NCBI GenBank assembly: GCA_020438425.1
Contig: JAGQUQ010000005.1
Coordinates: forward strand, 1-60,542
Direction: 5' to 3'
From: Solirubrobacterales bacterium
GTDB taxonomy: Bacteria > Actinomycetota > Thermoleophilia > Solirubrobacterales > 70-9
Length of the DNA stretch: 60,542 nucleotides
Shown: positions 42,949-50,575 of the stretch, one piece after another
Layout of the letters: each line of letters opens with the position of its first letter
How positions within the stretch are numbered: the first letter of the stretch is position 1
Program-made: the position numbers and the translations under genes
Notes under the pieces: generated by a model
The model's input: only the letters and a program-made list of their open reading frames with translations
Told to the model about the DNA's origin: nothing
Database searches by the model: none

Positions 42949-43857
42949 TCAGCCCGGGGCCAGGGCCGGTTCTGAAACGTCGATTCCGCCGTTCAGCATG
43001 TCCAGGACAATCCCCTCGCGGATCCCGCCCTTGCCGATCTGAAGGTCCTGACCGAGCAGTTCCGAGACCTTCTCCAGGACCAGCACCCCGGTGGCCAGCA
43101 TGCGAACCCGGATCGGATCGAGCTCGAACTGACGGCCGACCTCGACCGCATCGTCCCCGCTCAGCACCCGGATGCTGCGTTCAAGCGTTTCGTACTCGAG
43201 TCGGGCCCCGACGATCTTGCGCAGCGAGGTGGCCGACCCGCCGACCGCCACTGCCTGCTCCGGCGGGGTGATCTGGACCTCGGCGAAGATCTCATCGATC
43301 CGGTCCCTGACCCGGCGAATCTCGGACGCCGAGGGCGGATCGGAGGTGATCAGCTCCTCGGCCAGCTGACCGGAGCCGACCGGCCAGGAGCGGACCTGCT
43401 CCACCCCGCCTTCGATCGTGCCGATGATGATCTCGGTCGAACCGCCGCCAACGTCGACCACTGCCACGCGTCCCTCAACCTGGTATCCCAGAGCCTTGGT
43501 CGCGCCGAGGAAAGCGAGCCGGCCTTCCTCGTTCTCGCTGACCACGTGGACCGGCAGGCCGGCGACAGCTTCGATTTCATCGGCTGCCTGCTTGCCGTTC
43601 GGGGCGTCCCGCAAGGCCGCCGTGGCGACCACGCGGAAGGCTTCGGCGCCGAGTTCACGGGCCATCTTGACCTGGGTCTCGACCACCTCGGCGACTTCGG
43701 CGATCTTCTCCGCGGGGATGGTTCCGTCCTCCAGCCGGGCCTGCCCGATCCGGGTGTAGGCCCGCTGTTCCATCACCTTCTTCAGCTTGCCCTCGTCGGG
43801 CTCCGCCACCAGGATCCGGGTGGTGTTCGATCCTATGTCGATCGCTGCGCAGAGCAT
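42949..43857 (-). CDS. ppx: Exopolyphosphatase / guanosine pentaphosphatase (Ppx/GppA)
   Basis: 302 residues from ATG 43857. ASKHA phosphate-1 motif CAAIDIGSNTTRILVAE, then VATAALRDAPNGKQAADEIEA, ENEEGRLAFLGATKAL, phosphate-2 VAVVDVGGGSTEIIIGT, VGSGQLAEELI and adenosine-like VAVGGSATSL. It removes terminal phosphates from polyphosphate or converts pppGpp to ppGpp. It has no C-terminal HD domain (the short actinobacterial form). Located directly before the CHAD gene and after pstB. Confidence 0.93.
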   Translation of the reverse strand: MLCAAIDIGSNTTRILVAEPDEGKLKKVMEQRAYTRIGQARLEDGTIPAEKIAEVAEVVETQVKMARELGAEAFRVVATAALRDAPNGKQAADEIEAVAGLPVHVVSENEEGRLAFLGATKALGYQVEGRVAVVDVGGGSTEIIIGTIEGGVEQVRSWPVGSGQLAEELITSDPPSASEIRRVRDRIDEIFAEVQITPPEQAVAVGGSATSLRKIVGARLEYETLERSIRVLSGDDAVEVGRQFELDPIRVRMLATGVLVLEKVSELLGQDLQIGKGGIREGIVLDMLNGGIDVSEPALAPG

Positions 43858-43970
43858 TGTGTTCCGCTCCCTATCGTGACAACTCGGCCGGATCGACCGG
43901 ATCGACCGGGAAACCCGGTTCGAATGCCGCCGGTTTGGGATTCTGCTGGCCCGGGCTCGACCGGGCACGT

Positions 43971-44870
43971 TCAACCGACTTTGCCGGTGACGTAATCCTC
44001 GGTCCTGCCGTCCTGGGGGTTGGTGAAGATCCTGTCGGTCTCGTCGTACTCGACCAACTGTCCCCAACGATTCCCTTCGGCCGCATCCATTTCGACGATC
44101 AAGAACGCGGTCTTGTCGGAAACACGCGCCGCCTGCTGCATGTTGTGGGTCACGATCACGATCGAGAACTGTTCCTTCAGTTCGTTCATCAGATCCTCTA
44201 TCTTCGCGGTCGAGATCGGGTCGAGTGCCGAGCAGGGTTCGTCCATCAGGATCACTTCCGGATCAACCGCCATCGTCCTGGCGATACAGAGTCGCTGCTG
44301 TTGTCCGCCCGACATCCCGTACGCGTTGTCGTCCAGCCGGTCCTTAACTTCATCCCAGAGCGCCGCCCCCCTAAGCGCCTTTTCCACGCGATCTTCGACG
44401 TTCCCCAGGCCGAGGATCCTCGGACCGAAGGCAACGTTGTCAAAGATCGACTTCGGGAACGGGTTCGGTTTCTGGAACACCATTCCGATAAGCTTCCTGA
44501 CTTGCACGGGATCTACCTTGGAGCCGTAGAGGTCCTGACCGTGGTAGAGCACCTCCCCGTTGACCCTTGCGGCGGGGATGAGATCGTTCATGCGATTCAG
44601 ACAGCGGAGAAGGGTGCTCTTGCCGCAACCGGAGGGGCCGATCAGCGCAGTCACCTCGTTCTTCTGGATCTGCATCGAGACATCGTTGACGGCGAGACTG
44701 CTGCCGTACGACACCGAGACGTTGTTGAGTTCGAAGACCCTGTCGCCGGCCCAGGGATCGACATCGGACGGGGTCGTTTCCCGCACGGCGATCTTTTGGG
44801 AAAGTCCCGCATGGTCGGCGTTTTCTTCGGGTGCTCGCTCTTCCAATTTCTCACTCACTTTGCTTGTCAC
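43971..44870 (-). CDS. pstB: Phosphate ABC transporter ATP-binding protein PstB
   Basis: 299 residues. An N-terminal extension of about 45 residues precedes [21 protein letters not shown], Walker [21 protein letters not shown], signature [19 protein letters not shown], Walker [22 protein letters not shown] and [17 protein letters not shown], all classic PstB. It drives high-affinity phosphate uptake with PstSCA. The gene begins at GTG directly next to the pstA stop. Confidence 0.96.
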   Translation of the reverse strand: MTSKVSEKLEERAPEENADHAGLSQKIAVRETTPSDVDPWAGDRVFELNNVSVSYGSSLAVNDVSMQIQKNEVTALIGPSGCGKSTLLRCLNRMNDLIPAARVNGEVLYHGQDLYGSKVDPVQVRKLIGMVFQKPNPFPKSIFDNVAFGPRILGLGNVEDRVEKALRGAALWDEVKDRLDDNAYGMSGGQQQRLCIARTMAVDPEVILMDEPCSALDPISTAKIEDLMNELKEQFSIVIVTHNMQQAARVSDKTAFLIVEMDAAEGNRWGQLVEYDETDRIFTNPQDGRTEDYVTGKVG

Positions 44871-45833
44871 CTACCACTGTTGCTCGTATCGATTTCGCAG
44901 CCAGATCGCAAATGAGTTCATCGCCAAGAGGACGATGAGCATCAGGATCACTCCTGCTGCCGCCAGAACGCGGAACTCATCCTGCGGCCGGGCGGCGTAG
45001 TTGAAGATCAACACGGGCAGGGCCGTGTAACCGTTGTCACCAAAGAAAGTCGGGCTAAAGGTCACGAACGTCGCCGCCCCGACCAGCAGCAAGGGAGCTG
45101 TCTCGCCGATTGCTCGCGAAATGGCCAGGATTACGCCGGTGACCACACCGGGAATGGCAGCTGGCAGGACCTGGCGACGGATCGTCTGCCATTGGGTCGC
45201 CCCGAGCGCCAGCGAACCCTCGCGAATCGAGGGTGGCACGGCCCGGATGGCTTCTCGCGAGGCGAGGATCACCGTTGGCAGGACCAGCAGCGCGAGGGTC
45301 ATGGAACCTGCCGCCAGAATGAACCCGAGATCGAGCGGACCTCGCACGATGAAGGCCAGTCCGAGGATGCCGTAGATGATCGAGGGCACGCCAGCGAGGT
45401 TCTGGACGTTGAGCTCGATGAGCCTGTTCCACCAGCGGGTCCCGTCCGCATATTCCTCGAGATAGACGGCCGCACTGATTCCGAGCGGCACGACGAGGAC
45501 GATCACTCCGATGATCAGGTAGAGAGTGCCGAGCAGAGCCGGGCGGAAACCCGACTGTTCGGGATTGATCGTGGACGGACCGTTGGTGATCAGATCCGTG
45601 CTGAATGCAGGCGCACCCTTGACCGCGGCCTGGACGATTATCGCCACCAGCCCGATCAGCGCGAGTGACACGGCGAAGAGAATCAGCGTCATGAAGATGG
45701 TGCCCCTCAGTCGGTCGCCCCGAGGCTGGTGACTCAACTGGGCTAGGGTGACCGCGCGAGCACCGGACGCCGCGAGTCGCGTGCGCTCGCTGCCCGGCAC
45801 TGCGGGCTGATTTCCGGCAGTTTGGGGTTTCAT
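44871..45833 (-). CDS. pstA: Phosphate ABC transporter permease PstA
   Basis: 320 residues, six helices. GISAAVYLEEYADGTRWWNRLIELNVQNLAGVPSIIYGILGLAFIVRG and the EAA loop EAIRAVPPSIREGSLALGATQWQTIRRQVLPAAIPGVVTGVILAISRAIGETAPLLLVG are PstA signatures. It forms the channel with PstC. Its start overlaps pstC's stop by 4 bp. Confidence 0.95.
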   Translation of the reverse strand: MKPQTAGNQPAVPGSERTRLAASGARAVTLAQLSHQPRGDRLRGTIFMTLILFAVSLALIGLVAIIVQAAVKGAPAFSTDLITNGPSTINPEQSGFRPALLGTLYLIIGVIVLVVPLGISAAVYLEEYADGTRWWNRLIELNVQNLAGVPSIIYGILGLAFIVRGPLDLGFILAAGSMTLALLVLPTVILASREAIRAVPPSIREGSLALGATQWQTIRRQVLPAAIPGVVTGVILAISRAIGETAPLLLVGAATFVTFSPTFFGDNGYTALPVLIFNYAARPQDEFRVLAAAGVILMLIVLLAMNSFAIWLRNRYEQQW

Positions 45834-46792
45834 TCGTATACCTCCCGGTACTTGCGAACCAGCCGGATCGCGAAGACATTCATGATGAGCGTGAGCACGA
45901 AGAGCAGGGTGCCGACCGCGAATATCGTGTCGTAGGTGATCGAGCCGGTCGAGATGTCTCCGGTGGCCGTCTGGGCGATGAACGCGGTCATGGTCAGCAC
46001 GGACGAACCGGGATCGAAGGTCAGGTTGGGTGAGGCGCCGGCGACCAGAAGGACGACCATGGTCTCACCGACCGCTCGCGAACCCGCGAGTACTAGCGAG
46101 GCGATGATTCCCGAAATGGCGGCGGGAAACACAACCCTGGTGGCGACCTTCATCCTGGTCGCACCGAGACCGTAGGCAGCTTCCCGGAGGCCACCCGGCA
46201 CCGCGCGCATCGCGTCATCGGAGATCGAGGCGATGATCGGAACCAGCATCAGGCCGATCGCCAGACCGGCGACGCCCGCGCTGAACGGCGGCACATTGAC
46301 CATGAACGGAAAGACGTCCTCGATCAGGGGGCTGAGAAAGACGAGCCCGAAGATGCCGATGGCGACCGTGGGAATGCCGGCCAGCACTTCGAGGACCGGC
46401 TTCACGGTTTTTCTCGCCCCAGGCGAGGCGTATTCACTCAGCCAAATCGCCGAGCAAAGTCCGATCGGGATGGCGAAGAGCATTCCCCAGATGCTGGTGC
46501 TGATGGTGCCGACCAGGATCGGCAGTACGCCGAAGGAGGCCGGGCTGAAAGTCGGAGCCCACTCGGTGCCGAAGAGGAAGTCTCCGATCGGGACCTCCCC
46601 CAGAAAGTCGATAGTGGGCATGAGGAGGGACACGACGATTGCCGTGGTCGTGATCACCGAGAGGATCGCGCAGAATGCGAGGATCCCCTTGATCAGCTTT
46701 TCCCCGTAGCGGGGTGACGGGGCCTCGAGCGAGGGGGGCGGGTTGTCCGCCCCACCTCGCCCGAAGGCTCCGATCGTGTCCCGTGCTTCCAT
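45830..46792 (-). CDS. pstC: Phosphate ABC transporter permease PstC
   Basis: 320 residues, six helices. FLFGTEWAPTFSPASFGVLPILVGTISTSIWGMLFAIPIGLCSAIWLSEYA and the EAA loop DDAMRAVPGGLREAAYGLGATRMKVATRVVFPAAISGIIASLVLAGSRAVGETM identify PstC. Forms the transmembrane pore with PstA for phosphate import. Starts 28 bp after pstS. Confidence 0.95.
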   Translation of the reverse strand: MEARDTIGAFGRGGADNPPPSLEAPSPRYGEKLIKGILAFCAILSVITTTAIVVSLLMPTIDFLGEVPIGDFLFGTEWAPTFSPASFGVLPILVGTISTSIWGMLFAIPIGLCSAIWLSEYASPGARKTVKPVLEVLAGIPTVAIGIFGLVFLSPLIEDVFPFMVNVPPFSAGVAGLAIGLMLVPIIASISDDAMRAVPGGLREAAYGLGATRMKVATRVVFPAAISGIIASLVLAGSRAVGETMVVLLVAGASPNLTFDPGSSVLTMTAFIAQTATGDISTGSITYDTIFAVGTLLFVLTLIMNVFAIRLVRKYREVYE

Positions 46793-46820
46793 GGTTCCCT
46801 GAGTCCAGGCGTCCGAGGAC

Positions 46821-47816
46821 CTAGGAGGACGATTCCTCGCCGTTGCCGGCCTTGGAGATCAGGTTGTCGACCTTCGTGGTCGACTGGTTCAGCTGCTCAT
46901 CGGTCAGACCGACGAAGCCGAGCTGATCGGCGACCGAGTTGACGTTCTCGAGGTAGTACTTCATGAAAGCGTCGAACTCGGGTCGGGCCAGCGCTTCGGC
47001 CGAGGGGTAGATGTACAGGGGCCGGGCCAGGGGGGTGTAAGTCGCGTCCTGGACGGTTTCGGCCGACGGCGGTACGCAACCATCGCCGGAGTCGATCTCC
47101 ATCCCGCGGATCTTGCCCTCGTTCTCCTGGAGGAACGAGAACCCGAAGTAGCCCATGCCACCCTCCGCGCCAGACACACCGGTCACGGTCTGGTTGTCGT
47201 CTTCGCCGACGTTGTTGTAGTCCTTGCGCTGGTTGCCTTCCTCACCGTTGACAGCTTCGGTGAAGTATTCGAAGGTGCCCGAGTCGGTGCCGGGGCCGAA
47301 CAGCGTGAGCTCGGCATCGAACGCCGGGTCCAGACCCTCGATGTCACTCCAGCTCTTTACCGTCGAGTTGTTCTCCCAGATCTGGGACAGCTGGTCGATG
47401 GTCAGACACTCAACGGGGTTGTTCGGGTTCACGACGACGGAGAGAGCGTCGTTGGCCACCTGGACCTCTTCCCACTCGACTCCGCCCTTCTTGCACATGG
47501 CGGTCTGTTCCTCGTCGATCGCGGAAGAAGCATCGTTGGCGTCGGTCTCTCCAGCGCAGAACTTCTCGAACCCACCACCGGTACCGGAAGTACCGACGGT
47601 CACCTTCACGTCGGGGTTCTCCTGCTGGAAGCCCTCGGCAATCGCCTCGGTCAGCGGGGCCACGGTGCTGGAACCATCAATGCGGATGTTGCCGCTGACG
47701 TCTCCGGATGAACCGCTGCCGCTGTCGGACGAGTCGTCGCCGCAAGCCGCGACGCCGAGCGCGAGCACGCCAGTGGCGGCAAGCGCGGCTAGATACTTGA
47801 ACTTGGAACTGGACAC
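46821..47816 (-). CDS. pstS: Phosphate-binding lipoprotein PstS
   Basis: 331 residues from GTG 47816 with AAAAGGAG upstream. Signal and lipobox LALGVAACGDD put a lipid-anchored Cys near residue 25. IRIDGSSTVAPLTEAIAEGF, VTVGTSGTGGGFEKFCAGETDANDASSAIDE and LFGPGTDSGTFEYFTEAVNG carry the phosphate-contacting Ser/Thr/Gly/Asp residues. It captures phosphate for PstCAB. Preceded by candidate PHO half sites at 47913-47937, it is probably induced by phosphate shortage. Confidence 0.95.
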   Translation of the reverse strand: MSSSKFKYLAALAATGVLALGVAACGDDSSDSGSGSSGDVSGNIRIDGSSTVAPLTEAIAEGFQQENPDVKVTVGTSGTGGGFEKFCAGETDANDASSAIDEEQTAMCKKGGVEWEEVQVANDALSVVVNPNNPVECLTIDQLSQIWENNSTVKSWSDIEGLDPAFDAELTLFGPGTDSGTFEYFTEAVNGEEGNQRKDYNNVGEDDNQTVTGVSGAEGGMGYFGFSFLQENEGKIRGMEIDSGDGCVPPSAETVQDATYTPLARPLYIYPSAEALARPEFDAFMKYYLENVNSVADQLGFVGLTDEQLNQSTTKVDNLISKAGNGEESSS

Positions 47817-47912
47817 AAATGCTCCTTTTTGGATTTTTTGGGTTCTTCTGTCGCTTTGCGCAGTAGTGAAAGCAAGTCAACCGGGGGGGGCCGGGCCGGG
47901 TGTTACTTCCCT

Positions 47913-47937
47913 GTGAAAGTCGTGAAAAAAGTTCACG
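47913..47937. promoter_or_regulatory. Cluster of TTCAC/GTGAA half sites (candidate PHO box)
   Basis: Direct repeat GTGAA at 47913-47917 and 47922-47926 (9-bp step), then an inverted CGTGAA-aaaag-TTCACG at 47921-47937. Another GTGAA is at 47866-47870 closer to the gene. Actinobacterial PHO boxes use GTTCACC-like repeats. The site is upstream of pstS, so phosphate control by the PhoB-like protein at 49168 is plausible; spacing differs from the 11-bp norm. Confidence 0.4.
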
Positions 47938-47941
47938 CAGC

Positions 47942-48295
47942 TCACGCCGCGAGACTCCTGGGCGAAAAGCAGTAGCCGAAGCCGATGTGGGTCTGGATGT
48001 AGCTCCAGTGCGGAATCGAGGCCTCGAGCTTGTGCCTGAGCTTGGACACGTAGACATCCACCGAGCGATCGTGAACGGGCATCTTTCCGCCCCAGACGAG
48101 GTCGTAGATCTCTTCCCGGCTGACCACCCGTTCGGGCCGGCTGGCCAGGACGGCGAGCAGGTGAAACTCCCGGACGGTTAGCACCAGGCCGCGGCCGTCG
48201 GCCAGCACGGTGCGCTGGTCAAGCCGCACCTCGAGCGGGCCGGCTGTGAGAACCTCGCCCCCGGGCCCGTTCAGATGGGAGTTCGCCGCTTCCAC
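47942..48295 (-). CDS. Stand-alone OmpR/PhoB-type winged-helix DNA-binding protein
   Basis: About 117 residues from GTG 48295, which lies 11 bp after the phoU stop. It has EVRLDQRTVLADGRGLVLTVREFHLLAVLASRPERVVSREEIYDLVWGG, DRSVDVYVSKLRHKLEA and YIQTHIGFGYCF, the complete OmpR-type effector domain, but no receiver domain: upstream in-frame sequence is the phoU shadow. It may bind DNA constitutively, or be controlled by expression. It lies between phoU and pstS. Confidence 0.78.
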   Translation of the reverse strand: MEAANSHLNGPGGEVLTAGPLEVRLDQRTVLADGRGLVLTVREFHLLAVLASRPERVVSREEIYDLVWGGKMPVHDRSVDVYVSKLRHKLEASIPHWSYIQTHIGFGYCFSPRSLAA

Positions 48296-48306
48296 TCTCG
48301 GGCCGG

Positions 48307-48990
48307 TCAGACCGGGTGCGAGGCGTCCTCGAACTCGCGAAAGAGTCCGGTGACCACGAAGGCGACCTGCTCGCCGACGTCGACCGCGTTGTCGCCGATC
48401 CGCTCGATCGCCCGGGCCGCCAGCAGCATGGTCATCGCCCACTCGCGACGGTCCGGTTCGTCGCCGATCTCGATTGCGAGGTTGAAGCATTCGCGGTTCA
48501 ACTGGTCGATCAGGTCGTCCTGACGCACCAGATCCTGGGCCGCAGTTTCGTCTCGCTCGGCAAAGGCCGTCTTGGCCTGGATGATCTGCAGTCGGGCCTG
48601 GGCCCCCATCTCGAGGATCCGGCGGATCATGTTCTCTTCCGACGGCGGCTCGTGACCGACGATCGGGATCAGCTTGCAGATGTTCACGCATTGGTCACCC
48701 ATCCGCTCGGCGTTCTTGATCACGTGGAGCAGGGCCGAGATCAGCCGGAGGTCGGTGGCGACCGGGGACTGGGTGGCCAGCAGGGTGATCAGGCCCTGGT
48801 GGATCTCCAGATAGCGGCCATCGATCCGGTCGTCATCGGCGGCGACCAGTTCGGCCAGCGGGATGTCCTGCTGCTCGATCGCTTCGAGGGTCCGGTCCAG
48901 CGCCCGGACCACCAGGTCGAAGGCCCCGAGGGCCTGCTGTTCCAGGTGATCGAGCTCTTCCTGGTACTGAATTCGAATCTTGTCGGTCAC
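48307..48990 (-). CDS. phoU: Phosphate signalling regulator PhoU
   Basis: 227 residues, two three-helix PhoU repeats. IRIQYQEELDHLEQQALGAFDLVVRALDRTLEAIEQQD opens the first; VATDLRLISALLHVIKNAERMGDQCVNICK and MTMLLAARAIERIGDNAVDVGEQVAFV are the metal-binding E-x-x-x-D helices. It turns off Pho signalling when phosphate is plentiful and modulates Pst. It lies upstream of pstS rather than downstream of pstB as in Escherichia coli. Confidence 0.95.
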   Translation of the reverse strand: MTDKIRIQYQEELDHLEQQALGAFDLVVRALDRTLEAIEQQDIPLAELVAADDDRIDGRYLEIHQGLITLLATQSPVATDLRLISALLHVIKNAERMGDQCVNICKLIPIVGHEPPSEENMIRRILEMGAQARLQIIQAKTAFAERDETAAQDLVRQDDLIDQLNRECFNLAIEIGDEPDRREWAMTMLLAARAIERIGDNAVDVGEQVAFVVTGLFREFEDASHPV

Positions 48991-49167
48991 TCACATCCTC
49001 CGGGATCTGTTCCCGCCACTGACTGAAGTGGCTTGGCAGGGAGCGTTGCAATGTCTGAACCCCAGTTTGTTACCTGCGAGTAGTCCTGCTGTAAAAGAGT
49101 TGTGAACGACGCTGAAGCGGGATCGCCCTTTGCGGGGCGCCCGTTTCTGAGTGAGAGGGGTGCAGCG

Positions 49168-49962
49168 CTAGACCGGCACGCCGGGCGCTTCAGCGCCCGC
49201 AGCTTCGGTGGCCCGGTCGGAGCCGACCTCTACGGCCGCGGGAGCGGCCGACATCGGTGATTCGGCGGCAAATCTGTAGCCGACACCGAAGTGGGTGTGG
49301 ATGTAGGTGTAATCGGGAGACTGCTTCTCCAGCTTGGTGCGGATCTTGCGGATGAAGACGTCGACCGATCGGTCGCCGTGAGCCATCGCGTAACCCCAGA
49401 CCCGCTGGTAGATCTCTTCCCGGTCGAGGACCTTGCCCTCGTTCTGTCCGAGCAGCTGGAGCAGTTCGAACTCGCGTCGGGTCAGGTCGAGGCTCTGCCC
49501 CCCGATGAAGGCCTGGAACTGATCCGGCCGGATCTCGATCTCGCCGACGACGAGGGGCCCGACCTCCTGATCCGAGGAGTGACGGCGGCGGCGCCGGACC
49601 ACCGCTTCGATCCTGGCGATCACCTCTTCGGGATGGCAGGGCTTGTTGATCCAGTCATCGGCCCCGACCCGCAGGCCGCGGACCCGCTGGGAGACCGTGG
49701 CACCATTCGCGCAGACGATCACGCCGAGGTCGGGAAGCAGTCCGCAGATGCTCTCGAGGTACTCCCAGCCAGACTGGCCGACCACGTCGGGGTCGAGCAG
49801 CACTGCGTTGATCTTCAGCGCAACCAGCTCTTCGGCGGGAACGCTCGAGGCCAGCACGCGGTACTGCCAGCCAGCCGAATCCATGCGGTTCGAGAGAACG
49901 CGGATGAAGCCGGAGTCGTCATCGATCACGGCAACTCTGAGGGGAGAGCGGCTGGAACTCAT
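49168..49962 (-). CDS. PhoB/OmpR-type response regulator
   Basis: 264 residues. Receiver: VAVIDDDSGF (acidic pocket), INAVLLDPDVVGQSGW (phospho-acceptor Asp near 57) and WINKPCHPEEV (conserved Lys). The usual Thr/Ser after strand 4 reads VCANG, so Ala is at that switch site. Winged-helix domain: RREFELLQLLGQNEGKVLDREEIYQRVWG, DRSVDVFIRKIRTKLE, YTYIHTHFGVGYRF. A 30-residue Ala-rich tail follows. It probably controls the pst/phoU genes next to it. No sensor kinase is encoded in the window. Confidence 0.88.
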   Translation of the reverse strand: MSSSRSPLRVAVIDDDSGFIRVLSNRMDSAGWQYRVLASSVPAEELVALKINAVLLDPDVVGQSGWEYLESICGLLPDLGVIVCANGATVSQRVRGLRVGADDWINKPCHPEEVIARIEAVVRRRRRHSSDQEVGPLVVGEIEIRPDQFQAFIGGQSLDLTRREFELLQLLGQNEGKVLDREEIYQRVWGYAMAHGDRSVDVFIRKIRTKLEKQSPDYTYIHTHFGVGYRFAAESPMSAAPAAVEVGSDRATEAAGAEAPGVPV

Positions 49963-50045
49963 TTCGACCTTTCGATCATCTACCCGGAAGTGTAGGGAGT
50001 CGCCGGACGCAAAGCCGCAAAAACAAGCGGTTTTTCACAACTCAA

Positions 50046-50128
50046 TAACAAGGGCGCCATCCGGTCTTCGCCGGATGGCAATAGGAACCCGCTCTCCCAC
50101 TAGGTAAACGAGTGGTTGGGAGAGCTAG
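50046..50128 (+). repeat. Two-hairpin intergenic element, copy C
   Basis: Stem 1 GCCATCCGG (50056-50064) with CCGGATGGC (50071-50079), 9 bp around TCTTCG. Then GGAACCC and stem 2 GCTCTCCCA (50091-50099) with TGGGAGAGC (50117-50125), with an alternative CACT/AGTG extension. It lies upstream of a small + strand gene and divergent from the response regulator, the only copy not at a gene 3' end on either strand. Confidence 0.7.
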
Positions 50129-50202
50129 CGTGAGTCGAGTCACATTTCCAGGGGACACCTCGAACTACCCGGCATCCGCGCGTATTCGATACCTTTCACC
50201 GC

Positions 50203-50451
50203 GTGAATCGTGTTCGTAACAGCGTCTTTGCCCTGCTGACCACTCTCTTCGTGCTCGTCGCTCCGGCTGCCGCCATGGCTGCCGACGGCGTCGGTACCGC
50301 CGGTCGGGTCGATGACCGTTACATCACCTTCTTCTGCTTTGGCGTGATCGCCTTCTTCGCGATCCTCGTCACGGTCCTCTCATTGATCCAGGGCCGCCTG
50401 GATGCCAAGAAGGACCAGCGTCGCCACGATCTCGACAGATTCAATTCCTGA
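50203..50451 (+). CDS. Small secreted/membrane protein of unknown function
   Basis: 82 residues from GTG 50203. A signal-like helix (SVFALLTTLFVLVAPAAAMAADG) with an AMA-A cleavage site is followed by a second helix (YITFFCFGVIAFFAILVTVLSLIQG) and a basic tail KKDQRRHDLDRF. Topology would leave a short outer loop GVGTAGRVDD. It has no recognised domain. A two-hairpin element lies on each side (copies C and D). Confidence 0.65.
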   Translation: MNRVRNSVFALLTTLFVLVAPAAAMAADGVGTAGRVDDRYITFFCFGVIAFFAILVTVLSLIQGRLDAKKDQRRHDLDRFNS

Positions 50452-50476
50452 CGGAATCGAATCTGCCTTCGGGCAC

Positions 50477-50562
50477 TTAACTGCAAGTCGGCGAGCTTCG
50501 CTCCGCCTCCAAGTCAAACCCGCCCCACCCATTTAGAGTAAATGATGGTTGGGTGGGGCTCA
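50477..50562 (+). repeat. Two-hairpin intergenic element, copy D
   Basis: Starts TTAACTGCAAGTC. Stem 1 GGCGAGC...CTCCGCC carries a bulge (GGCG/CGCC plus AGC/GCT around TTC). Stem 2 GCCCCACCC (50522-50530) with GGGTGGGGC (50551-50559), 9 bp, preceded by ACCCG, with GATGGTT before the 3' arm and TC after. It follows the small gene in sense orientation and separates it from the convergent deacetylase gene. Confidence 0.78.
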
Positions 50563-50575
50563 GTCTGGTGGCTAT

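Noticed and set aside
48296..48691. N-terminal extension of the winged-helix protein
   Set aside because: The extra sequence is Arg/Gly/Pro-rich and lies antiframe within phoU; it shows no receiver motif.
49981..50040. Intrinsic terminator GCCGC...GCGGTTTTT on the plus strand
   Set aside because: No plus-strand gene lies upstream, and the stem is only 4-5 bp with an AT-rich loop.
50041..50130. Mini-ykkC-type tandem-hairpin riboswitch
   Set aside because: Two hairpins in a row recall mini-ykkC, but the conserved loops here (TCTNCG) do not match ACGR loops, and most copies are at 3' ends rather than in leaders.
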